The notes under the pieces were generated by a model. That model saw only the letters and a program-made list of their open reading frames with translations, did no database searches and had not been told where the DNA came from. Below are positions 1 to 10,903 of a stretch of DNA of 64,000 nt, piece by piece. Source of the stretch: Stropharia rugosoannulata (Eukaryota > Basidiomycota > Agaricomycetes > Agaricales > Strophariaceae); the NCBI GenBank assembly GCA_028532985.1, contig JANCIK010000001.1, positions 2,976,001 to 3,040,000 of the forward strand, read 5' to 3'. A program made the position numbers and the translations under genes. Positions within the stretch are counted from its first letter, which is position 1. The number at the start of each line of letters is the position of its first letter.

Positions 1-1626
1 CTCCATGCGGAAAAAATGCTAAAGATAGAGAGTTCTCCTGAATTCCTGAATCCCTTGGCTAGTTCCTGGCGCTTGGGGGTTTCAATATAGTGCTAGGGCA
101 TGAAAGGTGAACTATCGCGAACTATTTGGCGCGCTCGTGTCAAGCTAGATCAGGGTTTTCTTTTCGACTGGTTGAAGGCAACTGCTCGGAGCCTCGGCTA
201 CGTTTCTGCAAATGTACTGAACAGACATCCATTTATCATGGTGACCGGAAAGTGCATATGAGCATACGTACCATTTACTTCAATACATATCCAATGATGT
301 TCCTCCGACTGCTGACTCCATCACGTAATTTACTCCTGCAGGATAGAGTGTGCCTGATCTGGTATGAAGAAATGAGCGGGGCGTCGGTACTTGTAGTTGG
401 CCAACTAACAACTTCCATAGTAGTGGCGTTCAAGCTGATTTAAAAGCTCGTAAAACAAGAAGCTGCATCTTTTCTCCTTCTCCAACACTAAAAAACTTCC
501 TCGACGCTCAACCAACTAGTTCAAACGTTGGCTGCCGACAACTGGCGCTGCCGATATACAAAATGCGATACATCAACTCCTCTCAGGTCCATCATTCTCC
601 ACGGCATGTCAGGGACCCAACGAAGTTCTGCTCTGCCCACCCTACGACATTGCACCCTTGCTAAAACAGTCCTTTGTTTGGAGCCTACTTGCTTAGCGCA
701 TTCAGAATCTGGTTCTTCTCACTGTCTTCGACCCTCTTTAACCACAAGATCACCGTCTCTCTCTCGACTTAAACCCGCTCTCGATGGTTATTTCCGTGAT
801 AAGTTCAGTAACGGTTACCCATCATTACATGCCGCTTTAACTCAAAGTGTCAACGTTGCGAGTGCCATTTGTAAGCGGGGTCGCGAGGCTATCTGTACGT
901 ATTCGGAACTTGATATTTGGGAGTCCAAATTCCAATATGCACCGATAAGTAAGTATACGCATTTACATGGTTGACGTTCTAAAATGGAATGTACAAATTA
1001 TTTACTCCACCCCAGAATGTCTTATTGGAAGACCGCGATATAGATAGCAATCGAACAGGGCATAAGGTACTCAAGTTTTGACAAGAAACGTAAGGGAGTT
1101 GAGGACAAGAAAGTCCGTAAATCTAGGGCATGGGGTATGCTCACTGACGCTTCAACATTTCTGATTTTGTTCTAGTCCTCTTCACGATACTTCCGACGCA
1201 GTACTATGAATGTATTGGTTGAGCTCAATACTCGCCTCCTTTGAAGATGGAACGTCCGCGTCAATCATGGTGATACAACAGCAAGTGACGGCGCTAAATT
1301 AGAGTTTATACTGTGTTGGATATGAGTGGAACTAAGTAGACACAGGTGAGTCCGAAACACACATCCAGTGTTCCTGGAGAATAAGTGTGCTGTCATGGGC
1401 TTGAAGAGTCCTCCCCGTTCGCAAGTAGATGGTATCTCAGTTGATTCTGAGCTCTTGTATTTAGTCCATGGAATTATCGCCGTCTAGAGGGGATGGAGCC
1501 TGCTCAAACATTGACACCTTGACAGACTATCCGAAAAAAAAGGATGTTTGAGCCCTGATCGTCCATTTGTAGAAGCAATATATGCTGACCTTTCATATAG
1601 CGAGTGCATAAATAACTCGGGACTCA
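1..1626. other. gene-poor left edge
   Basis: No gene could be supported here. Short open frames exist on the + strand (126-443, 528-974), but none resembles a family I know and none chains cleanly with splice signals. One frame between about 519 and 695 reads like protein (it contains GPNEVLLCPPYDIAPLL) and then hits a stop, so it may be an exon of an unrecognised or decayed gene. Confidence 0.4.
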
Positions 1627-4296
1627 TCATCTCCATCCCCGTAGTTTGGCAACGCGGTTCAAAATGGGATCGGCTGGGTCCGATGCGCTTTCACTCAAGA
1701 TGCGTCTGCCTTCATCAGCATCTATGCTGATATACGTTTTCCATTTTTCAAGTCCATCGTGCTCCACGTTGAGAGCACGCACTATGTTGGACAGATATTC
1801 CAAGTCAGATGATAACTGAGCGGCCCCGGAGACAGATAGTGACGGGATAGCAGTGAGGACGTCTGAAGTGAAGTATTCAAGGAACGTGTGCCCTAGCGAT
1901 AGAAGCCAAGCAGATGAGACAACCTCTGGGTCGACAGTCCTCGGTTTGACGAAAACGGAGGATCTCCTTCGGTGCGACTGCTGACTGGGTATGTCATGAT
2001 TATATTCTGTTAAAGTGTGGAGCGTGTCAGATCCAACATGAGGAAGAGTCTCAAGAGAGAACGCAAGAGCATCATCGTCTGCATATACTTCAAACAAACG
2101 AGGTAAGTTCAACAAGCCTTCTGCGACTTTCTGTATTGTCTCAGTTTGCGATAATGAAAAGGTCGGAACCCGCAAATCGTTGGTTGAAGTCATGCTGTTT
2201 GCATCTGTCAGAGAGCGCCATGCCAACAGGGATGGATAACCTGTCAGATGATTTCTTAACGGTGACAGAATAGTCCGCGTGGTGGAACTTTGACAGGTCT
2301 CAGCAAATGCTAAGAGAGCCTTCCTGGCATCGGAAAGCAGTGGATCGGGTGTCAACGGAGGCGCTGGTGCTTGAAGCCTGACAGATGCAGAAAAGGGGGG
2401 CTCGCGAATGTTAATATCATTTTCAACGTTGGATAGCAATGCGTGCAGTTCTGCAGAATTGAGTGTCGACTGTTCGAGCATCTGGCTTTCTCCCTTGCTT
2501 GGGGCTATCGGGAAGTTGATTGGATCGTTCAACGAAGTTCGAAATTGACTAGCTACTTGAATTAGATAAGCCCTCAACTTGGTTTCGAATCCTGACAGAC
2601 GGTCAAATACAGTCTTCGCCGATGCAAGGAGGTGCAACGAAAGTTGAATATTGGACCAGTCTTGAGCTGTGTAATCCAGGTCTGACAAGTCATTTTCTGT
2701 TGCTGGCATCTTCACCGAAGAGGCGGGGTCAGTCAGTTCTGATAGAACATCAGCTGTCCATGTGTCGATAAATGATTGGAAAAATCCATCGAGAGCTTGT
2801 ACGAGACCAACTGACCCATAGCCATATGTAAATGATTTACACCTAGCCATGCTGCCATCGGCTATACCAAAGAGATCGATGGCTCGCTCACGGAATAGGC
2901 GTGGCCTATCCGACGGTGATACTTTCTCCCGAACGTCGCTTGCTATTATTTTGGACAAGGAATGATCCAAGAAGCGGCGCTCTAGAGAACCATAATCAAT
3001 TTGAAAGTTCAGGAAAGGTTGGAATATCTCCTGATCCCATTCCATGCTATCAATCTCAAGGCCAGCTTGATTGCTACTTGTTGTGGATGTCGTGCGATGA
3101 GTCGACCGCAAAGAGATGGACATTCTACTTGAGCGCCTGCGGTGGGCTACGGGCTTCTCATTGACAACAGCCAATTGCTTTGCAGTGGTGGTTGGTGATG
3201 AAGTATATTTCATTTTCTCCATCATGTTTTGAATGTTAGCAGCAAACTCTTCTGCTGCTCCTAACGTGACGATGAGATGGATAAGGGCGGCGTCTCCATG
3301 ATGGGTGGAGTAAGAACTGAGCCTTTGAGGTATTGTCGGCTGCAGCGAGCTAATGGTGGATGTAATAAATTGGGATAGTGCAGCCATAGGATCGGGGAAA
3401 ATCGAAGACATTGTAGATCTTTCAGAATTAAGAACTGTTACGAAGTTACTGTAGAACGTTGGCAAGAATTCTGCAAAACTTTGAGAAGGTCCGACGGTAA
3501 TGCTCCGAGGGCCATCACAATCCGTAAGAGATGCATTTTGCCAAGTGGATATGATATTAGACCGCCGCGAGCCGTAGTAATAATTTCGAAACTCTGACTC
3601 CCGTTGGATGATGGAGAATATCGAGAAGTACTCTCGACAGGATGCGGAATCTTGGGCATTGATGGCCGATACCAGTGCAGTACTCAAAGCCGCCTCGAGT
3701 TGGTTTTGAAGGTTGACCATAAGGGCGCGGCGAGGATCGTATTCCGGTGTATTCTGAAATACGATCATGCTCTTGTTTGCTTCTGAAAGCCTTTCTGCGG
3801 CTTTGGCATAACTTTTCTCCAAAATAAGGGACGTCACTTCGTGCTCCAATGTACTCCAGCTTTCAGCCTCCCGCAGAACATCACGAGCAGCTTCCATTCG
3901 TCCTTTAATGGCATCTAACCGATGAAGATTATCCAGCGCGTCGCTAGTCTCCTTGGGTACCGCGTCTTTGGAACGCTGCAAAACAGCTAACAAGGCATTC
4001 TGCAATGTCGATGCGCCATCTTTCATAAAGTGTAAGTCGTAAGCAAGACGCGGAATCCCTCTAGATACATCGTCAACAATGCGTTCTAACTGGACAGACG
4101 TATCTTCAGACGCGATATCGAGCGTTGTTAGGAGCTGGGTTATTTGGTGGTCGAGTTCTGTCAAGTCAGCGATATATGGAAGCACTGTACAATCGTCCGA
4201 GTCCGCCGGAGTTAATGTATCGTTTATCCATGAAACGACATCGTCGTATTGCTCTAGGGAATCTGAAATTTGAGTTGTTGACGATGGAATGGCCAT
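1627..4296 (-). CDS. COG7: COG7, conserved oligomeric Golgi complex subunit 7
   Basis: This is a single uninterrupted reading frame of 889 codons. COG7 belongs to lobe B of the eight-subunit COG tether, which captures vesicles for retrograde transport within the Golgi on the cytosolic face. The N-terminus (DVVSWINDTLTP, then a leucine-rich helical stretch with ELDHQITQLLTTLDIASED) and the arrangement of long alpha-helical segments match the family. The start is placed at the ATG giving MAIPSSTTQ at 4296; the frame stays open upstream to 4458, but those residues do not look conserved. A CACGTG element lies 74 nt upstream of this ATG. The lack of introns is unusual next to its intron-rich neighbours. 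Confidence 0.85.
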   Translation of the reverse strand: MAIPSSTTQISDSLEQYDDVVSWINDTLTPADSDDCTVLPYIADLTELDHQITQLLTTLDIASEDTSVQLERIVDDVSRGIPRLAYDLHFMKDGASTLQNALLAVLQRSKDAVPKETSDALDNLHRLDAIKGRMEAARDVLREAESWSTLEHEVTSLILEKSYAKAAERLSEANKSMIVFQNTPEYDPRRALMVNLQNQLEAALSTALVSAINAQDSASCREYFSIFSIIQRESEFRNYYYGSRRSNIISTWQNASLTDCDGPRSITVGPSQSFAEFLPTFYSNFVTVLNSERSTMSSIFPDPMAALSQFITSTISSLQPTIPQRLSSYSTHHGDAALIHLIVTLGAAEEFAANIQNMMEKMKYTSSPTTTAKQLAVVNEKPVAHRRRSSRMSISLRSTHRTTSTTSSNQAGLEIDSMEWDQEIFQPFLNFQIDYGSLERRFLDHSLSKIIASDVREKVSPSDRPRLFRERAIDLFGIADGSMARCKSFTYGYGSVGLVQALDGFFQSFIDTWTADVLSELTDPASSVKMPATENDLSDLDYTAQDWSNIQLSLHLLASAKTVFDRLSGFETKLRAYLIQVASQFRTSLNDPINFPIAPSKGESQMLEQSTLNSAELHALLSNVENDINIREPPFSASVRLQAPAPPLTPDPLLSDARKALLAFAETCQSSTTRTILSPLRNHLTGYPSLLAWRSLTDANSMTSTNDLRVPTFSLSQTETIQKVAEGLLNLPRLFEVYADDDALAFSLETLPHVGSDTLHTLTEYNHDIPSQQSHRRRSSVFVKPRTVDPEVVSSAWLLSLGHTFLEYFTSDVLTAIPSLSVSGAAQLSSDLEYLSNIVRALNVEHDGLEKWKTYISIDADEGRRILSESASDPADPILNRVAKLRGWR

Positions 4297-4369
4297 TTGG
4301 ACTTGATTTGGGCAACATTTGAATCTTGCAAGAATCTTGAATAAAGCTGATACGCAAACCTTATGATAC

Positions 4370-4375
4370 CACGTG
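4370..4375. promoter_or_regulatory. CACGTG (E-box/CDE1-type) element upstream of COG7
   Basis: A perfect CACGTG followed by AC lies about 74 nt before the COG7 start codon. Such elements bind bHLH factors of the Cbf1/USF type in fungi. The location fits a promoter element, but function is inferred. Confidence 0.35.
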
Positions 4376-4475
4376 ACTGGCAAGACTTTCACATGGTTTA
4401 TAAACCAGCTTTCAAATGGCCACAAATCCCAAATAAATCCTTGACAAATCCCATGCACAAAAAGTCCAGCTAGTA

Positions 4476-5851
4476 TTAATTAGTATACTCTGGTAAGCGT
4501 AAAACGACCACATCTTCATGATCACTGGTGCCCATATAACTCCAACACGGGCCACAAAGTAAACAAGGACTTTCTCCCAATCTTATATCTCCCACAATAG
4601 ACCAGACAGCCGGCGCCTTAGCGCACGCTCTACATTGGTCCAGAATTTCGGGGGTGCGCTGAGTAGCTATGGGATAGCCAATCGGTGGGTCCAATGGATG
4701 CAGGAGTCTATCTCAAACGGGTTAACACGAGATACCGCATTGAAGACAAACTTTGCACCGAATTTGGTCGACAACAAAGAAGTGCTCGCATGCACCATGA
4801 TGAATCAACCAATAGGGTTCATTCACTCGCAAGGAAAGCATAGATAGTTTAGTTTCGCGCATAGCCGTGGACGCCTTTTTTACTACTTTGCCTCCCTTTT
4901 TACTTGACCCCTCTAGTTGTTTGATCAGTTTACTGGCCAGGGAAAGCAAGTGAGTAACTCTCTCAAAAATCAAACATATATATATATAATCACTCAGCAT
5001 AATCACGGCCGTCTATGCGACTGTTTCCGTAAACGAGGTCTTCTACGCAAACAGCGCAGTCGACTTGTTCAGGTGAGGCCCCTCCTGGTAGCAGCTCTTT
5101 CGATATGCATGGTATTGCAGAGTACACGTTGTCCAATGTTTGAGAGGCAAGAAAAGCGTATTGAGACGTTCGGGTTACGTAGCTGGGCCCCCAACACACT
5201 TTGTCGTGGATAGATATCAAAAGAATGGCGTCACGTTCTTCTGGCGTCTTATTAGAGTTGGGAGTAGGTTTCTAGGCAAGAGTGAGATATTGATCACGGA
5301 CAGATTATCGAGGGTACAATTTTACGCAATGTATTCTGGTCAGAGTTCTTCGGAGTACGTATCAGAAGGACTGCATCTGTGTTAAGTCTAACGCTAATTT
5401 AAACAGACTGAGATGGAAAACAATGAAGAAATACCTAAAGCTTTGTAAAGTGTTGGATTCCAAGGTTTTTTGCAAACCTTCCACTTCACTTCGTCGAGTA
5501 TTACGATCAGGAAAATGAATCCTCCGAGTTGACTTCACAACCTTCTGGTTAACCGTGTGTAATGTGGTCACTATATGGTCATGCTCCTTGGTGAGGTAGG
5601 CAGAGAGGGTCGGATTTGACCATGTTTCTTGTGATGTATTTCGTATATCATCGACACTGAGTTACGTCAGAAGATACACTGTTAGGACATTCGCTTTAAT
5701 ACCTGCACTGATTTGCAATATCTTGTGAAGTCGACTGCGCGTGGATTGCATAGTAGTTATTGATCGAGGACTCTATAAAGTCGGAAACCACGACAATCTC
5801 TGACGGTGGCCCAAACAGCGAGTCCAATGTATAAGCCTGATTAGCATTCAT
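4476..5851 (-). CDS. SNAPC3: SNAPC3/SNAP50-like snRNA-activating complex subunit
   Basis: Six exons chain in frame: 5851-5703, 5656-5435, 5393-5318, 5271-4994, 4932-4759 and 4707-4476, giving 376 aa. SNAP50 is the DNA-contacting subunit of the complex that starts snRNA transcription by RNA polymerases II and III. Diagnostic motifs appear in family order: AFLASQTLDNVYSAIPC, a Y-G-N-x-R-x5-DYA stretch, the HHGACEHFFVVDQIRLLHP block, and a C-terminal zinc-binding region with CRAC and CLLCGPC around DIRL. The first ATG at 5851 gives MNANQAYTLDSLFGPPSE. The exons are small and the introns 46-61 nt or less, so automatic annotation could easily fragment this gene. Assignment rests on motif order and spacing and on the intact frame across five introns. 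Confidence 0.88.
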
Positions 5852-6569
5852 ATAGCCCTAGACTCCAAGGGTGTTAATTTTGAGGGCTCCAAGTTGAGCG
5901 CTTGAGTGACTAATAACCAAGTTGCACTAAGGTAGGTAAATGGTTGGTAAAAGGGCAGGAGTTCCAACTTCCGAGTCAGACATTGGCAGAGGCCGAGATG
6001 TAAGGTTTATGTTGGGTTTATGTAATCTTACCTGTCACTTCTTTCCAAGGTCAGTTAGCTGCTTCACAAAATCCTGCGAATTCGACTGCATAATTCTCTT
6101 CTGTAGAATGAAATAGGTTGTGCAATATATAACTGAAAATGGTAGGACACGACAGGACGCATATCAACCGACGCATCAGCCTCTACAATGACATTCAAAC
6201 TTCATTGCAATGATTCAACTGCAATCCCATCCAACTTATTTCATCCACGGAACTGGCGTTGCGCAGCTACTAAAAACTATCAAAAAACTATTTGGAGGTG
6301 CTGGGAAAGCAAAGACTTAAGGCGCCCATAAGAAAAGTTGGTGTGTCTTGGTTTTTCTTCATTTGGGTGCTTAATAGGACAGATATAATTAAAGGGACGC
6401 GGTGGACCAGAGAAAGGTTCCTTTACGACATGTAGCAATTAATTCCAATGCGAAAACTGTCATATGAAATATACATAAAAGTAGTACACCTCGAGCACAC
6501 ATTAAATACAGTAACAAAAGGTCATCATTACCTTAAAAACAAGAATTCCAACCAGCAGCAAACGAAATG
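5852..6569. other. intergenic, nothing recognised
   Basis: About 0.7 kb separates the SNAPC3 start from the end of TF-A. It is AT-rich with no supportable reading frame; it probably holds the SNAPC3 promoter and the 3' region of TF-A. Confidence 0.5.
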
Positions 6570-9500
6570 TCATACTTTCCCAAAAGTTGCAAGATACGCA
6601 TCCCATTCTCTAATGCTAAGCGCGGGATCGTTCGTCGTCAATGTCTCGATTGGCATAATTAACAACAAAAATTACCGCACCTTTGAAAAGCAGCAGGAAT
6701 GTCATAAAATAGAGACAAAACTTCTTCGTTTGAATTATTAACATAGCCGTGGTTGTGACTGTAGGCATTGGAGAAATGATTAGCAACGTAGGGCGTATGT
6801 TGCTGAGGCTCGCCCATATGGGCGGTTGGGTACACATGCATTGCGCCTTTTCCGATGGGAGAACAGTCGATCTCTGAATATGGCGGCTGAGTATAACCCA
6901 TTTCTATCAGGAGGAGATTGCTTAGATCCCAGTTGGCGGGAGTGTGTATTGCCCTTGTGTCATATTGCATGTCATTACTAATGATGCTGAGATTTGGTGG
7001 CGTCGAGGGAGACTGATGAGGGACCGACTCAACCAAATGCGGAGGAATATATTGTTTTTGAAGGTGTTGCTGGCTGTAACGTTGAAATTGTTCTTGTTGA
7101 TAAGCAGCAGGCAGTGGATCACTTTCGACTGGAGCTGATACCCTCTGCCGTTTGTTTGTGCTAGGCTGATATTGGTTAAGCGCAGCTAGTTCACCTAAGA
7201 GATCACTGATCATACGGTTCGTTAAGTCAAATACACACAAAAGTTGACAATAACAACTTACCAGAATCTTCCGGCCATAGGAGATCTAAGATAATTTAAA
7301 TGAAATAGAAGGATGTGGATATAGATCAATGACATACCTTCGTTCACACTCTTTGAGTACATTGATACATTTCTGCAGTACTACTGTATCCCTCTCGGGA
7401 TCGACATCAAACTTCGATTGGAGGTTACCCCAAATATTTAAAACAGTGATTAAACCTGAAGACACTGTCGCCATCTGGTACACCAATTTATATTAGCATC
7501 CGAAGCCACAGCTAGTAGAACCTGAATGGGCTTAACTATAATGTTAGGGGTTGTAATTCGTATCCCTCTGGTCGCTGCTATTTCCAACATATCCGCACAT
7601 GTCCTTGCGGTATTTGTACATATTGCAAGAGCAGGGAATGATAATTTGGACTTCTTAGTCAAGAATGGGCGATGAATAAGTATCTGGATATAATAATAAG
7701 TCGCATATAAATATGCCGACTGGTGAAAGAATGTAGAGTTTTGCTCCTCCGGATTCCAAATTACTGTTTACAATCAGAGAGATCTCAACGTAGGTTTATT
7801 ACTTATCACTCACAGAAAGCAGGCAAAGACTCCTTCCATAAACTCAATGCAGTAGTGAGTTCGGTAACAATACGTTCTTCCCATTCGTCTCCTATTAAGC
7901 CGGAGAGCACTTTAGACTTCTTGGTTGAATATAGTGTCCGCAGAGTAAATGCAAGCATCTCGCATAATTTCAACCCCTGGACAAAGCCCGTCATTACCGA
8001 CGGTTTACCGGGCGGCTGCTTGAACGGTTCAAGACTAGGATCCTCGGGTTCCCAATATTCATCGTCACATTCGATCGGGTAATCGAGGTCAAAACTTTGT
8101 AGAATAAGCACCAAGCCGACATACCAGACACAGGGACTCACTCTTCATCCTTGATTATACTAGGTCGACCGAGGAAAGAATTCATGTAACGATCTACTAG
8201 AACCAAACACCTGAGAAGATGAATAGCTACTGTCAGCGATCGCACATTGTTGAGAGCCATGTACTTCACCAAAAGGCCCGTTTAAGCAGCTCTTCTTCGG
8301 CGGTTGGTTTAGCAGAGTTGGGCTTTCGTCGATGTACCCCGCGCTCAAGAGCATGTTGCACCCCTAGACCCAACAGGCTACATGCGGTATTAGGTATGGA
8401 TGTGCTATGAAGGTAAATTAAAGCCAGCTGTAGTAGAATTGATGAATGACAGATAAATTCTGGGTAATTATCTTGCTCACTGCAAAATATTGTAAATCGT
8501 ATAGGCCACTTTTGTATACTAGCTTGTTCCTATGGAGCGGGACTTGGGAGAAAAATCGCCAACCAGCAGATAAATTCGTTGTGTCACCAGGCATCATAAC
8601 GCGTGGGTCACTCGAATAAATAGAAGCCAAGGCACAGACAAGGAGAACAGTCATGCCAAAGTCAGTGTTGCGAAGATGTTCCCCTTCACGAAGCAGGCGT
8701 CTAAAGGTAGGCTGGTGAAGAACAGGATAAAGGAGGTTGAACTTTTCGAAGTAGACGAAAACCAAAGTTTCCAGGAGATCGTCTTCTGGATAGATGTACC
8801 TGGGTTCCTCACTGGTAGCGAAGGCCAGCTCCCACTGATGAAAGATGTTTAGTTAGCCCCGCACATTGTACATGTACACGGCGAAACGTACTGGACGCAT
8901 GTTCCAATAGGGTGGTCGCCTGATATCCGTAGGGGGACCTTGCCCAGGTTTGGTTGCAACACCCGTAGCTTCCTTCTTCACTGCGGCAACATGCTTGAAG
9001 AACATGAAAGCACTGTTTATGATTTAATGATAGCTTATCTCATGCTTAGAGTCGAATAGTCCGACCTTGATTGTCCAAAAAATCGGTGATCCACGGTATC
9101 GATTGATAGAGCATTTAGTTGCTTGCCAAGGTCAATATGTTCCAAGTCATCGTCGTCAGAACTATTATTCGCTGCAACCTCGACCCGTTCAAAACCTCCT
9201 TGTGAATCTTTTGAGATTGCTATTGAATGGAGTGAAGGATATACCAGCCCTGAATGACCTGAGCCCGAAGGTAAATGTGGAGGATCGGGAGTCGAATTCT
9301 CGGAAGTCGTATTAGACAAAACGCCTTCCACGAGTTGGTCGACGTCTTGACCAGGATAAGCCTACAGTCATGGAGTGAGCAACAACTTCACATAGTGATA
9401 ATGTTGTCAAGCGACCTCACGAAGTAATTCTTTCATGCCTTCCATCCTTTTCTCCAGCGCTTGTATATATCTACAGGGATATAAATAAGTATATTCGTTT

Positions 9501-9961
9501 CGATTCCTTGAGTAAAGGAATGCAGATTTACATCGCTTGCGTCTCAGATTTCTGTCATGACTTATCATTTAATTTCGTCGTGTAAGAGGAATGAATTAGT
9601 ACCAAATACCTTGGGTTGCCTAGGAGTATTGTGAGTACATTCCACATTCGAAAGCCGACAGTTGGTACAGATATTTCCCGCCATTTTTGCGCTATCACCT
9701 TTCAGATACGAACATTAGATGTGCTAACCCGAAGGACGTGACAGTAAGTGCTGATAATTACATTTGACTGCAAAACATCAACAGCGGATCAGCGATGAGC
9801 GCTCATTACTATACACAAGCCTTTGGCAGGCACCTACCTTTCTTTTTCCGACATGCATCACAGGCACCATGTAGTCTGCGTTTCTTCGGTTTGGCTCCAT
9901 TTTCAGACGGGAATATGGAATCGTCTTGATAACCATGAAAGTCGTCCACTCCTCGATCCAT
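6570..9961 (-). CDS. TF-A: Zn2Cys6 transcription factor with fungal-specific TF domain (XlnR-like)
   Basis: Multi-exon regulator. The start at 9961 gives MDRGVDDFHGYQ, followed by the zinc cluster: CDACRKKK in exon 1, a 6-nt microexon (9767-9762), then CDSAKMAGNICTNCRLSNVEC. Downstream exons carry the 'fungal-specific transcription factor' (Fungal_trans) core: LLYPVLHQPTFRRLL near 8.7 kb, GVHRRKPNSAKPTAEEELL and RYMNSFLGRPS near 8.2-8.4 kb, and FDLDYPIECDDEYWEPEDP near 8.1 kb. An acidic/serine segment lies near 9.2 kb. The last exon ends EWDAYLATFGKV. It is nuclear and DNA-binding by family; its target genes are unknown. It is the first of three tandem paralogues with the same exon layout. 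No disabling change was seen in the exons checked. Confidence 0.85.
9762..9767 (-). other. 6-nt microexon of TF-A
   Basis: The sequence TCAAAT on the minus strand is flanked by CAG before and GTAATT after. Joined between AAAG (end of exon 1) and GTGATAGC (next exon) it gives Lys-Val-Lys-Cys-Asp and restores the third zinc-cluster cysteine. Skipping it keeps the frame but gives Lys-Gly-Asp. Confidence 0.8.
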
Positions 9962-10903
9962 GGTAACCTGCGAGTCGACTATTGAATGAGCCTAGGAAAC
10001 TTCAGCTCGGGAACAGACTGTAAAAGGGTGGCCAGGGCAGACAGGCGGTGAGAGATGGTATAAGTACAATGTGAGAAGGAATGAACAAGTGGGTCCTGCG
10101 TGGAATCGGTAAGTAGTACTTAGTACATAGTTATAATTGAAGTTCTACATCAGCCGTCACGGCATGATGCATGACAAGTAGCCGCCGATGGAGACGCGTA
10201 AAAGATGGGGTGGCTATGTCGGTAAAGCAGTTGCATCTCACAATCACTGAAATCGAATCAAAAGATCAGACGTCAGGCGCTCCCAATGCGTCACACACGC
10301 TGAGTTATAATCTCCGTAGAGTATAAGTAGTACCCGAACCTTAGATCTGTATAAAGCATTAACCCTGGACACAGTTGTGTAGTAAAATTTGCTAAGAAAT
10401 ATTATTGCAACAAGCATTGTATTATATAGATACTAGTCCCGGTACTCATGATCAATGGGACGATTATGATAAGACGCTTTATTAAGTCTGAAGGGGCGAA
10501 GGTCTGTTGAAAATGATGGTACTAAGCAACGCATAGATATCGTTCCGGGAGCAGTGGCTATGGGAATGGACAAGCTATGTCAAGCGCGCAGCATGTTTGT
10601 CTCATACAAACGATGATCGGGCTAACCCATTTGCTTCCAGCACCAGGGTTTAAATAAGAGAGAACAACCGTTCAATCTCAACTTGTATTAGGCCTGGTCA
10701 CAGTACTGTGGATTGTATGTAATCCCTATCTCACAGATATCAAGTTCTGATTGGAGGCCCATGAGCAAATCTTCCCAGACTCGTCAAAGTGACATCGCCT
10801 AGGATGTGGACAATACATTAAAGTTGATGCAGATTCAAGTAGGGTAAAGCCCTAGAATAACATACATAAGATGTAGTAATACTTAGATGTTGGGGCACGG
10901 GGT
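9962..10903. other. intergenic, nothing recognised
   Basis: About 0.9 kb between TF-A's start and TF-B's end. No supportable coding frame. It presumably contains the TF-A promoter. Confidence 0.5.

Noticed and set aside
4978..4989. TATATA run as a promoter or repeat element
   Set aside because: It falls at the start of a SNAPC3 intron, between well-supported exons.
9690..9860. Zn2Cys6 clusters of the three tandem regulators being degenerate (missing Cys3)
   Set aside because: The apparent loss disappears when the 6-nt microexon is included, and all three genes have it at the same place.
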